Positions 38,097 through 47,384 are shown, numbered from the stretch's first letter. The stretch: DNA of 64,000 bases from Devosia sp. A16 (GCF_001402915.1 NZ_CP012945.1:1312001-1376000); one strand, 5' to 3'. The notes: generated by a model not told the origin, from the letters alone. Numbers and translations are program-made.

Positions 38097-40664
38097 ATGG
38101 CCGGCACACCGAGCGAACTGCTGAAGGACTATCGGGCGAAGCGCGACTTTGCCAAGACCGCGGAACCCTCGGGAACCAAGGCCACGCGCCGGACAAAGGG
38201 CAAGCCTTTGCGTTTCGTGGTGCAGAAGCACGACGCAACCCGGCTGCATTACGACTTCCGCCTCGAACTCGACGGGGTGCTCAAGAGCTGGGCCGTCACC
38301 AAGGGTCCTTCGACCAACCCGGCCGACAAGCGTCTGGCGGTGCGGGTCGAGGACCACCCGCTCGACTATGGGGACTTCGAGGGCACCATCCCCGAAGGCG
38401 AGTATGGCGGCGGCACGGTGATGCTGTGGGACGAGGGCACCTGGGAGCCGGTCGGCGATCCGCACGAGGGCCTTGAGCACGGCGACCTCAAGTTCCGCCT
38501 CGACGGCAAGCGCATGAAGGGCGAGTGGGTGCTGGTCCACATGAAGGGGCGCGACAACCAGACCCGGCATGGCACCCGCGAGAACTGGCTGCTGATCAAG
38601 CACCGCGACGACTATTCAACCGAAGCCGACGGGCTCACCGAGAAATTCACCACCAGCGTGGAGACCGGCCGTGACCTGGACGGGATCGCCAAGGGCTTGA
38701 AGTCGCGAAAGAAAGCAGGCTCCGAACGGTCCGCGAGGCGAGTCTGGACCAAACAGGGCGAGATCGTGTTGCCCGAGTTCCGCGAGCCGCAACTGGCCAC
38801 GCTGGTCGAGGATGTTCCCGCCGGCGACGGTTGGCTGTTCGAGATGAAATATGACGGCTATCGCTGCATCGCGGCGGTCGCCGGGCCCGAGGTGCGGCTC
38901 TATACCCGGAACGGCAATGACTGGACCGGGCAGTTCCACAGCCTGGTCGAACCGCTGTCCAAGCTCACCAAGGGGTCGGCGCTGCTCGACGGCGAAATCT
39001 GTGCCTTCAAGGATGGCCGTTCCGACTTCTCCACCCTCAAGGATGCGCTTTCGAGCGGCGCCCCGCTGGTCTATTTCGCTTTCGACCTGCTCGAAGAGGA
39101 TGGCGAGAACCTCGAAAAGCTGCCGCTCCTCGAGCGCAAGGAGCGCCTGCGCAAGCTCCTTGGCAAAACCCGGGACGGCGGCTCCGTCCAGTACTCCGAG
39201 CACGTGCGCGGACATGGCGAAAAAGTGCTGCAGGCGATGTGCGAGGCGCATCAGGAGGGGGTGATCGCCAAGCTCGCCGATGCCCCCTATCGGCACGATC
39301 GCACCCGCAGCTGGTTGAAGATCAAGTGCACCAAGCGGCAGGAATTCGTCATCGGCGGCTGGCGCCCTTCCGACAAGCACAAGGGCTTCGCCTCGCTGCT
39401 GCTGGGCACCTGGGAGGGCGGCAAGCTGATCTATCGCGGCCGCGTCGGCACCGGCTTCACCCAGAAGAGCTCGGCCGAACTGCAGGCGGAACTGGACAAG
39501 CGGGACCGCAAGGGGTCGGCCTTCGAAGCGGTGCCGCGCGACATCGTCCGGCGGGCGCGCTGGGTCGAGCCCGAGTTGGTCGCCGAGATCGACTTCACCG
39601 AATTCACCCCTGATGGGGTGCTGCGTCACCCCTCCTTTGTCGGGTTGCGTCAGGACAAGCCTGCACGCGAGGTGAAGCTGGAAACCAAGGCCCGCGAGCG
39701 TCCCGCGACAAAGCGAAAATCAGCGGTTAAGCTCAAGGCCATGGAGCTCACCGACGACATGGGGATCGCGATTGCGGAGCGGATCGGCGTGAGGCTGACC
39801 AATCCGAGCCGCGCCGTCCTGCCCGACGAAACGGTCACCAAAGCCAAGATCGTCGCCTATTACGAGGCGGTCGCGGCCCGCATGCTGCCGCATATCGAGC
39901 GGCGCGCCCTCAGCCTGGTGCGTGTGCCGCATGGCAGCCGGCCGTTCTTCCAGAAGCATGACAGCGGCGGCTTCCCCGACGTGATGAAGCACGTCCAGAT
40001 CAAGCTGAAGGAGAGCGAGGACGAGGACCATTTCTACGTCGACGACCTCGCCGGCATTGTCGGTGGCGTGCAGATGTCGACCCTGGAGTTTCACATCTGG
40101 GGCAGCCGGATCGACAAGCTCGAGCAGCCCGACCGCATCATCTTCGATATCGACCCTGACGAAGGACTCGGCTTCGACCATGTGCGCGACGCCGCCCGCC
40201 ATATCCGTGACATGCTGAAGGACTGGGGTCTCGAGAGCTTTCCCATGGTCACCGGCGGCAAGGGTATCCATGTCATCGCACCGTTGACCCCGCGGGCCGA
40301 ATGGCCGGAGGTGAAGGCCTTCTGCCACTACCTCGCCGACTGGCTCGCCGAGACCGCCCCGGACCGCTTCACCTCGAACATTCGCAAGGCGACGCGCAAG
40401 GGGCGTATGTTCGTCGATTACCTGCGCAACGAGCGGGGTTCCACCGCCATCACGCCGTTCTCGACCCGCGCCCGCCAGGGCGTCCCCTGCGCGGTACCGG
40501 TCGCCTGGGACGAGCTCGATGACCTGGCAGGCGCCAATGTCTTCTCGCTCGAAACCGCCGCAGCCAAGGCGCAGGAGCCCGACCCGTGGCCGGACTACTT
40601 CAAGCTCCGCCAGTCGATCACCAAGGCGATGCTCGACAAGGTGCCGGACGAACTGAAGCGCTGA
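38097..40664 (+). CDS. ligD: multifunctional DNA ligase D (PE-LIG-POL)
   Basis: 855-aa end-joining enzyme. Order: an N-terminal 3'-phosphoesterase (about 1-190; HDATRLHYDFRLELDG, RVEDHPLDYGDFEG), an ATP-dependent ligase with nucleophile Lys251 in EMKYDGYR and LLDGEICAF, and a C-terminal polymerase-primase of the AEP type (DIDPDEGLGFDHV, GGKGIHVIAPL). This is the Pseudomonas-style domain order. It directly follows ku. The linker regions are Lys/Arg rich. Together with Ku it is sufficient for bacterial end joining in other systems. Confidence 0.97.
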   Translation: MAGTPSELLKDYRAKRDFAKTAEPSGTKATRRTKGKPLRFVVQKHDATRLHYDFRLELDGVLKSWAVTKGPSTNPADKRLAVRVEDHPLDYGDFEGTIPEGEYGGGTVMLWDEGTWEPVGDPHEGLEHGDLKFRLDGKRMKGEWVLVHMKGRDNQTRHGTRENWLLIKHRDDYSTEADGLTEKFTTSVETGRDLDGIAKGLKSRKKAGSERSARRVWTKQGEIVLPEFREPQLATLVEDVPAGDGWLFEMKYDGYRCIAAVAGPEVRLYTRNGNDWTGQFHSLVEPLSKLTKGSALLDGEICAFKDGRSDFSTLKDALSSGAPLVYFAFDLLEEDGENLEKLPLLERKERLRKLLGKTRDGGSVQYSEHVRGHGEKVLQAMCEAHQEGVIAKLADAPYRHDRTRSWLKIKCTKRQEFVIGGWRPSDKHKGFASLLLGTWEGGKLIYRGRVGTGFTQKSSAELQAELDKRDRKGSAFEAVPRDIVRRARWVEPELVAEIDFTEFTPDGVLRHPSFVGLRQDKPAREVKLETKARERPATKRKSAVKLKAMELTDDMGIAIAERIGVRLTNPSRAVLPDETVTKAKIVAYYEAVAARMLPHIERRALSLVRVPHGSRPFFQKHDSGGFPDVMKHVQIKLKESEDEDHFYVDDLAGIVGGVQMSTLEFHIWGSRIDKLEQPDRIIFDIDPDEGLGFDHVRDAARHIRDMLKDWGLESFPMVTGGKGIHVIAPLTPRAEWPEVKAFCHYLADWLAETAPDRFTSNIRKATRKGRMFVDYLRNERGSTAITPFSTRARQGVPCAVPVAWDELDDLAGANVFSLETAAAKAQEPDPWPDYFKLRQSITKAMLDKVPDELKR

Positions 40665-40691
40665 TTGCTGGACACATAGTGGTTCCCCGCG

Positions 40692-40888
40692 CCCCCTTCT
40701 CTGGCGAAAACTAAGGGCTTAGCTTCGCTAAACCCAAGTTTTCGCTTTCTCCCCCGCCAAGGGGGAGATGATCGGTGCCTTCCACCTGCACCTGAATATC
40801 AGTCGGGACTCTCCCCCTTGGCGGGGGAGAAAGCGATTTCTTACGTTTAGCCGTTTGGCTAAGCCTTAGAAATCGCAAGAGAGGGGGT
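40692..40888. repeat. ~200-bp nested palindrome
   Basis: Outer arms CCCCCTTCTCT...GCGA and the inverse TCGC..AGAGAGGGGG. Inside these, a second pair reads TTTCTCCCCCGCCAAGGGGG (left) and CCCCCTTGGCGGGGGAGAAA (right). Between outer and inner arms, each side also holds its own small hairpin (AAGGGCTTAGCTTCGCTAAACCC-like and AGCCGTTTGGCTAAGCC-like). Located between the convergent ligD and hemH genes. No ORF. Might terminate both; its size and nesting exceed a simple terminator. Confidence 0.88.
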
Positions 40889-40923
40889 CCAGGAGGGCAC
40901 TGTGCTCACCACCCCCCTGAGCC

Positions 40924-41943
40924 TTAAACCCAACCCGCCAGTTCCTTGCGGATCACCGTTTCCAGCATCCCCATGCCGAGCTCGCTGTCGTTGAGGCACG
41001 GGATATAGGCATAGCGCTCGCCGCCGGCATGCTCGAACTGCTCGCGGCCGGTGATGGCGATCTCTTCCAGCGTCTCGATGCAATCGACCGAGAAGGCGGG
41101 CGCGACCACCGCCACGCGCTTGATCCCCTGCCCCGGCAGCGCCATCAGCGTCGCATCGGTGTAGGGTTCGAGCCACTTGGTGGGGCCGAACCGGCTCTGG
41201 AAGGTCACCCTGAGCTTATCGTCCGACCAGCCCAGAAACTCCCGCACCAGCCGCGTCGTCTTGAGGCACTGGCAGTGGTAGGGGTCGCCTGCCTCGAAGT
41301 ACTGCACCGGCATGCCGTGATAGGAGGTGAGGATCACATCGGGGGTGAAATCCAGCGCCGCGACGCCATCGGCAATGCTCTGCGCCAGCGCCTCGATATA
41401 GGCGGGCTCGTCGAAATAGGCTGGAAGCGTGCGCACGGCAGGCTGCCAGCGCAGCATCTTCAGCGCATCGAACGCCTTGTCGTTGGCGGTAGCCGTGGTG
41501 GTCGCCGAATATTGGGGATAGAGCGGCGCCAGCAGGATCTTCTGGCAGCCTGCCGCCTGCAGCGCCTCGATGCCCGACTTGGTCGACGGGTTGCCGTAAC
41601 GCATGGCAAAATCGACGATGACGTTCCTGCCCAGCCGCTCCTGCAGCTTGCTGGCCTGCCTGCGGGTGATGACCCGCAGCGGGCTGTCATTGGCATCCTT
41701 GTCCCAGATGCGGGCATAGTTCTCGCCGCTCTTCTGCGGCCGGGTGGAGAGCACCACGCCTTGCAGGATCGGCTGCCACAGCCATTGCGGGGACTCGATC
41801 ACCCGCGGGTCGGACAGGAACTCGCTGAGATAGCGGCGCACCGACCAGTAATCGGTGCCGTCGGGGGTGCCCAGATTGAGCAGCAGCACCCCCACTTTCG
41901 GCGTCGCGATCGGGGGGTGTCCGGGGGGAAGTCCGGTTGCCAT
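40924..41943 (-). CDS. hemH: ferrochelatase
   Basis: 339-aa enzyme inserting ferrous iron into protoporphyrin IX at the end of heme synthesis. Seen: VLLLNLGTPDGTDYWSVRRYL at the N-terminus, LLAPLYPQYSATTT, SYHGMPVQYF (conserved His near the metal site), CQCLKTTRLV, and WLEPYTDATL near the C-terminal domain. Standard length. Convergent with ligD; its own promoter must lie in the 88-bp gap to the metal transporter gene on its upstream side. Confidence 0.95.
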   Translation of the reverse strand: MATGLPPGHPPIATPKVGVLLLNLGTPDGTDYWSVRRYLSEFLSDPRVIESPQWLWQPILQGVVLSTRPQKSGENYARIWDKDANDSPLRVITRRQASKLQERLGRNVIVDFAMRYGNPSTKSGIEALQAAGCQKILLAPLYPQYSATTTATANDKAFDALKMLRWQPAVRTLPAYFDEPAYIEALAQSIADGVAALDFTPDVILTSYHGMPVQYFEAGDPYHCQCLKTTRLVREFLGWSDDKLRVTFQSRFGPTKWLEPYTDATLMALPGQGIKRVAVVAPAFSVDCIETLEEIAITGREQFEHAGGERYAYIPCLNDSELGMGMLETVIRKELAGWV

Positions 41944-42031
41944 GGGCTGGCCTGTCGTTGGTGACGTTCTCTGTGGCGCGCAACATAGTCAGGGCCGCCC
42001 CGAACACAAGTGCAAGGGTGTCGCGGCAGGC

Positions 42032-43822
42032 TCAGAAACTGGCGAGCAACAGCACTGTGCCGAAGGCGAACACCACGAGCGCGCCGCCCAGTTCCGCCCA
42101 CCATACCAGCCGGCTGCCAAGCTTGCCTTCGGCGCCGAGATACCGGCTGGCAAAGCCCTTGGCGCCGACCGCCAGCACGGCCAGCACCGACACGGTGATC
42201 GCCGTGCCGAGCCCCATCAGGAACACCGCGGCGATGCCCGCCAAAAGGATGCCCTGGCTCAGCGCGAACACCAGCACCACCAGCGCCCCCGAGCAGGGAC
42301 GGAGCCCCACGCCGAGCACCACGCCGAGCTGTTCGCGCCAGTCGCCGGTGGTCTGTTCTGCCGTCACCACGTGGTGATGGCCATGGTCGTGGTCGTGCGC
42401 TTCGTGGTCGGCGTGGTCGTGCCCGTAATGCGCGTCGCCCGGCAGGCGGCCATAGGCGTCGAGCCGCGGTCCATCCGCCGGCTGCAGGCCGGTGCGGAAG
42501 TTGAAACTGGGTCCGCGCTCCAGGTCTTGTTTGCGAACATTGAGCAGGGCGTGCCTTGGCGCTTCATCCTCGTGCAGGTGCTGGTGCGCCTTGGCCGTCA
42601 GGTCAGGTCCATGGTCGTGCGAATGGCCCCAACCGAACAGCTTGCGCGCAATCAGCCACAGGCCGAGCAGCGCCACGAGGCCATACGAGGCCTTCTCGAT
42701 CCAGCCCACCGCGGTGCCCATGGCGGCGCTCGACAGCCCCAGGATCGCCGCGGCGACCCCCACGAACACCACCGCGACCAGCGACTGCATCATCGCGGCG
42801 GCAAAGCTGAGCCCGATGCCGCGCCGCACCTGCCGTTCGTTGGCCAGCATATAGGAGCCGATCACCACCTTGCCGTGCCCCGGCCCGGCGGCGTGGAATA
42901 CGCCATAGAGAAAGCTCAGCCCACCCAGCACCCAGAAGGCGGTATAATCGGACTTGAGCTTGCCCAGCGCCGCCGTCAGCGCCTGGTAGAAGTCCGACTG
43001 CATCTGCGACACCCAGCCCAGGAACCCGGTTTTGGGCAGCACGAAGCCCGGCTCCGGCGGCGGCCCGCCGAACGGCAGGGCCGGCTTGGCTTCCGCCACC
43101 TGGGTCACCGCTTCGAGCGCCGTCGACGCTTCCCTGGGCGGCGCGGCGCCGGCGCAATCGAGCACGATCGCTCCCTGCGAACCACGCACCGCCGCTTCGA
43201 GATCGGGCGGCAACTGCGTCACATCCGGCGACAGCTCGAACAGGCGGGCCTGGAGATCCGGCGACAGCTCGCGCGGCGGCTCCATGTGCAGCGCGCACCC
43301 CTTGGGAGCGTTGACCAGCGTGACGTCGGCGGGAGCGTGGAAGGTGATGGCGACGTAATATTCGGGATCGGCGATGGCGATCTCGAGCTTGTCCTTGATC
43401 CGGTACGGCGTCGTGGGCGCGATATCGAAACTCAGCGTCGAGCGGTTGTTTGCGAAGACGAACTTCGCGCCGCCCACCTCGGTGAACGGCAGCGAAGCGC
43501 TGGTCGCGCCGGCTGCGGTGTACTCGGCGGCCGAGGTGTAGAAATTGTACTCCGCCAGCCCCTTGATGTTCTCGTCGGCGAGCTCCTGCATCTCCTCGGA
43601 CGAGGTGATGCCGTCATTGTTGGTGTCGAGCCCCTGGATCTGCCAGACCGAGAAGGCTTCGTCGAAGGTCCAGGCATTCCGGATCTCGGTGAGTTCGCCC
43701 GCATCGTTGAAGACGATGGTCGCCTTGGCATCGATGAAGATATGGGGGTGGGCCTGGGCCGCGCCGGCAAGACCGAGTATGGCGGCCGAAGCCAGCCCCA
43801 GCTTGCGCAACAAACCCGTCAT
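42032..43822 (-). CDS. DUF1007-NicO fusion: nickel/cobalt transporter with periplasmic domain
   Basis: 596 aa. Signal sequence (MTGLLRKLGLASAAILGLAG), then a DUF1007 domain (about 25-200; HPHIFIDAKATI) with a perfect EF-hand loop DTNNDGITSSEE at residues 66-77. A linker leads to a NicO/RcnA-type membrane domain (about 290-596) with HAAGPGHGKVVIGSYMLA and GVGLRPCSGALVVLVFAL. A long His/Asp-rich loop (HSHDHGPD, HYGHDHADHEAHDHDHGHHH) probably binds metal. These two parts are usually separate adjacent genes. Metal (nickel or cobalt) and direction are inferred from the family. Confidence 0.88.
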   Translation of the reverse strand: MTGLLRKLGLASAAILGLAGAAQAHPHIFIDAKATIVFNDAGELTEIRNAWTFDEAFSVWQIQGLDTNNDGITSSEEMQELADENIKGLAEYNFYTSAAEYTAAGATSASLPFTEVGGAKFVFANNRSTLSFDIAPTTPYRIKDKLEIAIADPEYYVAITFHAPADVTLVNAPKGCALHMEPPRELSPDLQARLFELSPDVTQLPPDLEAAVRGSQGAIVLDCAGAAPPREASTALEAVTQVAEAKPALPFGGPPPEPGFVLPKTGFLGWVSQMQSDFYQALTAALGKLKSDYTAFWVLGGLSFLYGVFHAAGPGHGKVVIGSYMLANERQVRRGIGLSFAAAMMQSLVAVVFVGVAAAILGLSSAAMGTAVGWIEKASYGLVALLGLWLIARKLFGWGHSHDHGPDLTAKAHQHLHEDEAPRHALLNVRKQDLERGPSFNFRTGLQPADGPRLDAYGRLPGDAHYGHDHADHEAHDHDHGHHHVVTAEQTTGDWREQLGVVLGVGLRPCSGALVVLVFALSQGILLAGIAAVFLMGLGTAITVSVLAVLAVGAKGFASRYLGAEGKLGSRLVWWAELGGALVVFAFGTVLLLASF

Positions 43823-43845
43823 CGCCGCCCCGTATCCCGTCTCGC

Positions 43846-44745
43846 TTACTTCACCGGGTTGTCGGCGAACCAGGCGACCAGATGGTCGATCAGCGCGCGA
43901 ACCTTGCCGGCAAGGTGCCGCCGATGCGGATAGACGGCCATCAGGCTCGGACCCTCGGGCATCCTGTCCTCGAGCACGCGCACCAGCCGCCCCTCGGCGA
44001 TCAGCGGCTCAGCGAGGTAGGTCGGCAATACGGCGAACCCAAGGCCGGCGAGCGCCGCCTGCATGGCGGCCACCGGAGAATTGACCCGCGCGGGACCGGA
44101 GACATGCACCGAGACGGGCTGGCCATTCTCGATGAAGCGCCACGAGCTGTGCGAAGGCATATTGGTGTCGAGTACGCACGGCATGTTGCGCAGCGCTTCG
44201 CCCGAGGTTGGCGTGCCCACCCGTTTGACGAGGCTCGGCGCGGCACAGATCACGTGGCGCATATCGGAAATCTTGCGGGCGATCAGCGAGGAATCCGCCA
44301 TGGTCGAGATGCGTAGCGCCACGTCGACGCTCTCCTCGACCAGGTCGACATAGCGATCCTCGAGCCTGAGATCGACCGACATCAGCGGGTTTTTGGCGAT
44401 GAAAGCGAAGATCGCCGGCGCCAGCGTGGTTTCGCCCAGGTTGCGCGGTGCCGACACCCGCACCAGGCCGCGCGGCTCGGCGGTCTGGTCCGAGATCGTC
44501 GCGTCGAGGTCGTCGAGCTGCTGCAGCAGCTGGCTCGCCTCGCGATAATAGGCCTCGCCGGCTTCGGTCAGGCTGAGTTTGCGGGTCGTCCGGTTCATCA
44601 GCCGTACCCCGAGATAGTCCTCGAGGTCGGTGACGTATTTCGACAGCAGCGCCTTGGAGCGGCCGTGCTGCCGCGCCGCCGAGGAGAAGCCCCCAGCATC
44701 GAACACCTGCACGAAGGCCCGGATGCGGGCGAGGTCCTGGCTCAT
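43846..44745 (-). CDS. LysR-family transcriptional regulator
   Basis: 299 aa. N-terminal winged helix-turn-helix (ARIRAFVQVFDAGGFSSAARQHGRSKALLSKYVTDLE in one stretch, shown here only by its ends) and a substrate-binding domain starting near EPRGLVRVSAP. The recognition helix has SKALLSKYV where most members have SQPALSRQI. The start at 44745 (MSQDLARI) was chosen; the upstream extension is not LysR-like. 23 bp from the metal transporter gene on its downstream side, so it may be upstream in the same transcript, or autoregulated. No ligand implied. Confidence 0.9.
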   Translation of the reverse strand: MSQDLARIRAFVQVFDAGGFSSAARQHGRSKALLSKYVTDLEDYLGVRLMNRTTRKLSLTEAGEAYYREASQLLQQLDDLDATISDQTAEPRGLVRVSAPRNLGETTLAPAIFAFIAKNPLMSVDLRLEDRYVDLVEESVDVALRISTMADSSLIARKISDMRHVICAAPSLVKRVGTPTSGEALRNMPCVLDTNMPSHSSWRFIENGQPVSVHVSGPARVNSPVAAMQAALAGLGFAVLPTYLAEPLIAEGRLVRVLEDRMPEGPSLMAVYPHRRHLAGKVRALIDHLVAWFADNPVK

Positions 44746-44876
44746 GCGTTCGCGACCTGAACTGTGTAGACTGGTGGTGCTTCTGCCGAACACCACTCAG
44801 CCACGCATAAGTCATCTCCAAAGTCCGAACAATGCCGCCACTTGGTCTCTCCGAGATTAACGATAGGATGGGTCGC

Positions 44877-45344
44877 ATGTCGCTCGAACCCACCTTGAAG
44901 TCTATCTATCCACCCATGACCAAACCCGAAGCCCGTTCAACGCTTTACCGGCTGATCGAAGCCGGCCAGCTGGCCCACAAGGCGCTGCTGGTGCCGCTGC
45001 TCGACCGCGGGCTGGAGCCAGGCGACGATGCGGTGATCTTCGTGCTGCATGCCGAATTGGGAGCCACCGAAGCCGCCTTGGCCGAGCATCTGGGGCTGGA
45101 GCCCGAGGCGTTGCAGCCCCGGCTGCAGCGGCTGATCGAGCGGGACATCGTGGCCCGCCAGGCCATCGGCCCCGACCTGACCGAGGGCCTCGCCCTCACC
45201 GAACGCGGCGCCCGCATCCGCGACGTGCTGGCCGCCAACTGGGAACAGCTCGAGGAAGCGCTGTTCGCCGACCTGGACGCCAAGAAACGCAAGGGTCTGA
45301 GCAAGGCGCTGAGGCGCTTCGTCGAGCTGCTGCGGCTGGCTTAG
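44877..45344 (+). CDS. MarR-like winged-helix protein
   Basis: 155 aa. A helical N-terminus (STLYRLIEAGQLAHKALLVPLL) is followed by a winged-helix region: EAALAEHLGLEPEALQPRLQRLIERDIVAR and a wing LTEGLALTERGARIRDVL, as in MarR regulators. The C-terminus returns to helix (KRKGLSKALRRFVELLRLA), the dimer interface. Start ATG 44877; alternatives lie at 44868 and 44916. Divergent from the LysR gene. No cysteine sensor. Ligand and targets unknown. Confidence 0.72.
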   Translation: MSLEPTLKSIYPPMTKPEARSTLYRLIEAGQLAHKALLVPLLDRGLEPGDDAVIFVLHAELGATEAALAEHLGLEPEALQPRLQRLIERDIVARQAIGPDLTEGLALTERGARIRDVLAANWEQLEEALFADLDAKKRKGLSKALRRFVELLRLA

Positions 45345-45350
45345 GGGCGC

Positions 45351-45492
45351 TGACTGATAGAGACGGCCCCCTCCCGGCCTCCCCCATAAAGGGGGAGGTG
45401 AAGAGTCGGGGCTCTGTCTTCGATCGTGCGCAACACGCCGGCAGGGCACCTCCCCCTTCATGGGGAGGATGGGAGGGGGCCGTCTGCTTCAG
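45351..45492 (+). repeat. dispersed ~140-bp inverted-repeat element, copy B
   Basis: Same orientation as copy A (2025-2162): starts TGACTGATAGAGACGG and ends GGCCGTCTGCTTCAG. It lies in the gap between the convergent MarR-like and modB genes, a place where modC might be expected. Confidence 0.9.
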
Positions 45493-45498
45493 TCCGCC

Positions 45499-46197
45499 CT
45501 AGCCCGCCACCCGCCCCACCCGCCGGTCCAGCAGCATCACCGCGGTGATCACCACGAAGGCGAACACCACCATGCCGCCGGCGAGGATATGGGCCTTGTC
45601 CCATTCCAGCCGCTCGACGAAATCGTAGATCGCCATCGACACCAGCTTGGTCTTGCCGGGGATATTGCCGCCGATCATCAGCACCACGCCGAACTCGCCC
45701 ACCGTATGCGCGAAGGTCAGGATGGCGCCGGTGAGATAGCCGGTACGCGACAGCGGGATCACCACGCGGAAGAACGTCGTCCATCGCCCTGCCCCGAGCG
45801 TCGCCGCCGCCTCGAGCGGCTCGTCGCCCAGCGCCTCGAAGGCGGTGCGCAGCGGCTGCACCATGAACGGCAGCGAATAGAGCACCGAGGCAATCACCAG
45901 CCCCTCGAACGAAAAGGCCAGCGTGCGAGCGCCCCAGAGCGGCGCCAGCAGCCCGCCGGGACCATTCGGCCCGAACGCCAGCAGCAGGTAGAAGCCGAGC
46001 ACCGTGGGCGGCAGCACCAGCGGCAGCGATACCACTGCCGCCACCGCCGGTTGCAGCGGCGATCGTGTCCGGCACAGCCACCAGGCGATCGGCGTGCCGA
46101 GCACCACGAGGATCAGCGTGACGATCAGCGCCAGCGTCAGCGTCAGCCCGACGGGCTGTACGATCTCACTGGCATCGAGCATCTGGCTGTTCCTCAC
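45499..46197 (-). CDS. modB: molybdate ABC transporter permease
   Basis: 232-aa inner membrane permease with about five hydrophobic segments ([53 protein letters not shown] and others) and the coupling-helix EAA motif [22 protein letters not shown]. It starts with GTG at 46197, overlapping the modA stop (GTGA), so translation is coupled. No ATPase gene (modC) follows: the next features are repeat copy B and a convergent gene. Confidence 0.93.
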   Translation of the reverse strand: MRNSQMLDASEIVQPVGLTLTLALIVTLILVVLGTPIAWWLCRTRSPLQPAVAAVVSLPLVLPPTVLGFYLLLAFGPNGPGGLLAPLWGARTLAFSFEGLVIASVLYSLPFMVQPLRTAFEALGDEPLEAAATLGAGRWTTFFRVVIPLSRTGYLTGAILTFAHTVGEFGVVLMIGGNIPGKTKLVSMAIYDFVERLEWDKAHILAGGMVVFAFVVITAVMLLDRRVGRVAG

Positions 46198-46946
46198 TGA
46201 CCCGAGCCGACCTCGTAGCCGTATTTCTCGATGATGGCGCGCGCTTCGTCGCTCTTCAAGAATTCGAGGAATGCCGCGGCCGCCGGATCGGTCTCACCTG
46301 GCTTCAGCAGCACCGCATCCTGCAGGATCGGGGTGTAGTCCTCGGCCGGAACGTGCCACACCTCGCGGCCTGGCTTATCGATCACCTGGCTCAGGGCCAC
46401 GAAGCCGAGTTCGGCATTGGCCGAGTCGATGAACTGCAGCGCCTGGCTGATATTCTCGCCGGTGACGATCTTTCCGCTCAGCGCCTCGGTGAGCCCCAGC
46501 TTGTCCAGCGTTTCCATCGCCGCGGCGCCATAGGGCGCCGTCTTGGGGTCGGCGACCGACAGGTGCTGAAACGCATTGGCCTTCAGCACCGCTGCACCAT
46601 CGGTGAGATCGAGCAAAGGCGAGTAGAGCACCACCTTGCCCACCGCATAAGTGAACACCGTCCCGTCCACACCGAAACCCTCCTTCACCGCCTGTGCCGG
46701 CCGCTTGTCGTCGGCCGACAGGAACACCTCGAACGGCGCGCCCTGGCTGATCTGGGTGTAGAGCGCCCCACTGGCGCCGAAGCTGAAGGTCACGCTGTCG
46801 CCGCTCTGCGCCGTGAAGGCGGCGCCCAGCTCTTCCGCCGGCTTGGTGAAGTTGGCGGCCACGGCGGCGCTGACATCGGCAGCAAAGGCCGGCGCGCCCG
46901 CCAGCACCGACAGGCTGACGGCAAGCAGAAGGATGGTCCGACGCAT
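46194..46946 (-). CDS. modA: molybdate-binding protein
   Basis: 250-aa periplasmic oxyanion-binding protein with signal peptide [21 protein letters not shown], cleavage after AFA and before ADVSAA. Family blocks: [46 protein letters not shown] and the later [13 protein letters not shown]. Binds molybdate (or tungstate) and delivers it to ModB. Downstream of modE, with a dyad (46953-46978) in between. Confidence 0.94.
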   Translation of the reverse strand: MRRTILLLAVSLSVLAGAPAFAADVSAAVAANFTKPAEELGAAFTAQSGDSVTFSFGASGALYTQISQGAPFEVFLSADDKRPAQAVKEGFGVDGTVFTYAVGKVVLYSPLLDLTDGAAVLKANAFQHLSVADPKTAPYGAAAMETLDKLGLTEALSGKIVTGENISQALQFIDSANAELGFVALSQVIDKPGREVWHVPAEDYTPILQDAVLLKPGETDPAAAAFLEFLKSDEARAIIEKYGYEVGSGQ

Positions 46947-46952
46947 GAGGCC

Positions 46953-46978
46953 TCGATATGTTCAAGCGGAAATATCGA
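46953..46978. promoter_or_regulatory. candidate ModE operator
   Basis: TCGATAT (46953-46959), 12 bases, ATATCGA (46972-46978): a perfect 7-bp inverted repeat with the TAT-rich arms expected of Mo-boxes. It lies between modE and modA, just before the modA ribosome site. The regulator is inferred from the adjacent modE. Confidence 0.55.
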
Positions 46979-47012
46979 TGGTTGTGCCAATGCCGGCGGC
47001 ATGCGGCAAGCG

Positions 47013-47384
47013 TTATTTTCTATTGGACATATCCGTGTGCAGCGCGATCAACGCCTCGACATCCCGGGCGATCGCCTTGCGCGTCGCCTCCTGCATTCCG
47101 CGATAGCGCTCCAGCACCTCGCGGCCTGCGGCGGTCAACGAGGCCCCCTGCGCGGCGCCGCCACGCGACGCCTCGACCAGCGGCGCGCCAAACCCCTCGT
47201 TGAGTGCCTGCACCAGGCCCCAGGCCCGCTTGTATGACATTCCCATTCGCTTGGCCGCCTCGGAGATCGAGCCGGTTTCGGCAATCAGCTCCATCAGGTC
47301 GGCGCGCCCGGGACCGATGTAGAAGCTGTCCGACAGCGTGATGCGGAGGTGCGAGAGGCCGATGGTCGGACTAGTCCTTTTCAC
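47013..47384 (-). CDS. ModE-type regulator, DNA-binding domain only
   Basis: 123 aa. A LysR-like winged helix: GPGRADLMELIAETGSISEAAKRMGMSYKRAW and a wing with the GGAAQGASLTAAG motif, which is typical of ModE. The C-terminal molybdate-binding domains (MOP/TOBE repeats) of full ModE (about 260 aa) are absent. Such single-domain proteins are common beside modABC in alphaproteobacteria; how they sense molybdate is not evident from sequence. First gene of the mod operon. Confidence 0.88.
   Translation of the reverse strand: MKRTSPTIGLSHLRITLSDSFYIGPGRADLMELIAETGSISEAAKRMGMSYKRAWGLVQALNEGFGAPLVEASRGGAAQGASLTAAGREVLERYRGMQEATRKAIARDVEALIALHTDMSNRK

Noticed and set aside
41855-43933. 692-codon plus-strand open frame
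   Set aside because: Opposite to the DUF1007-NicO gene and part of hemH; Arg/His-rich without any recognisable domain.
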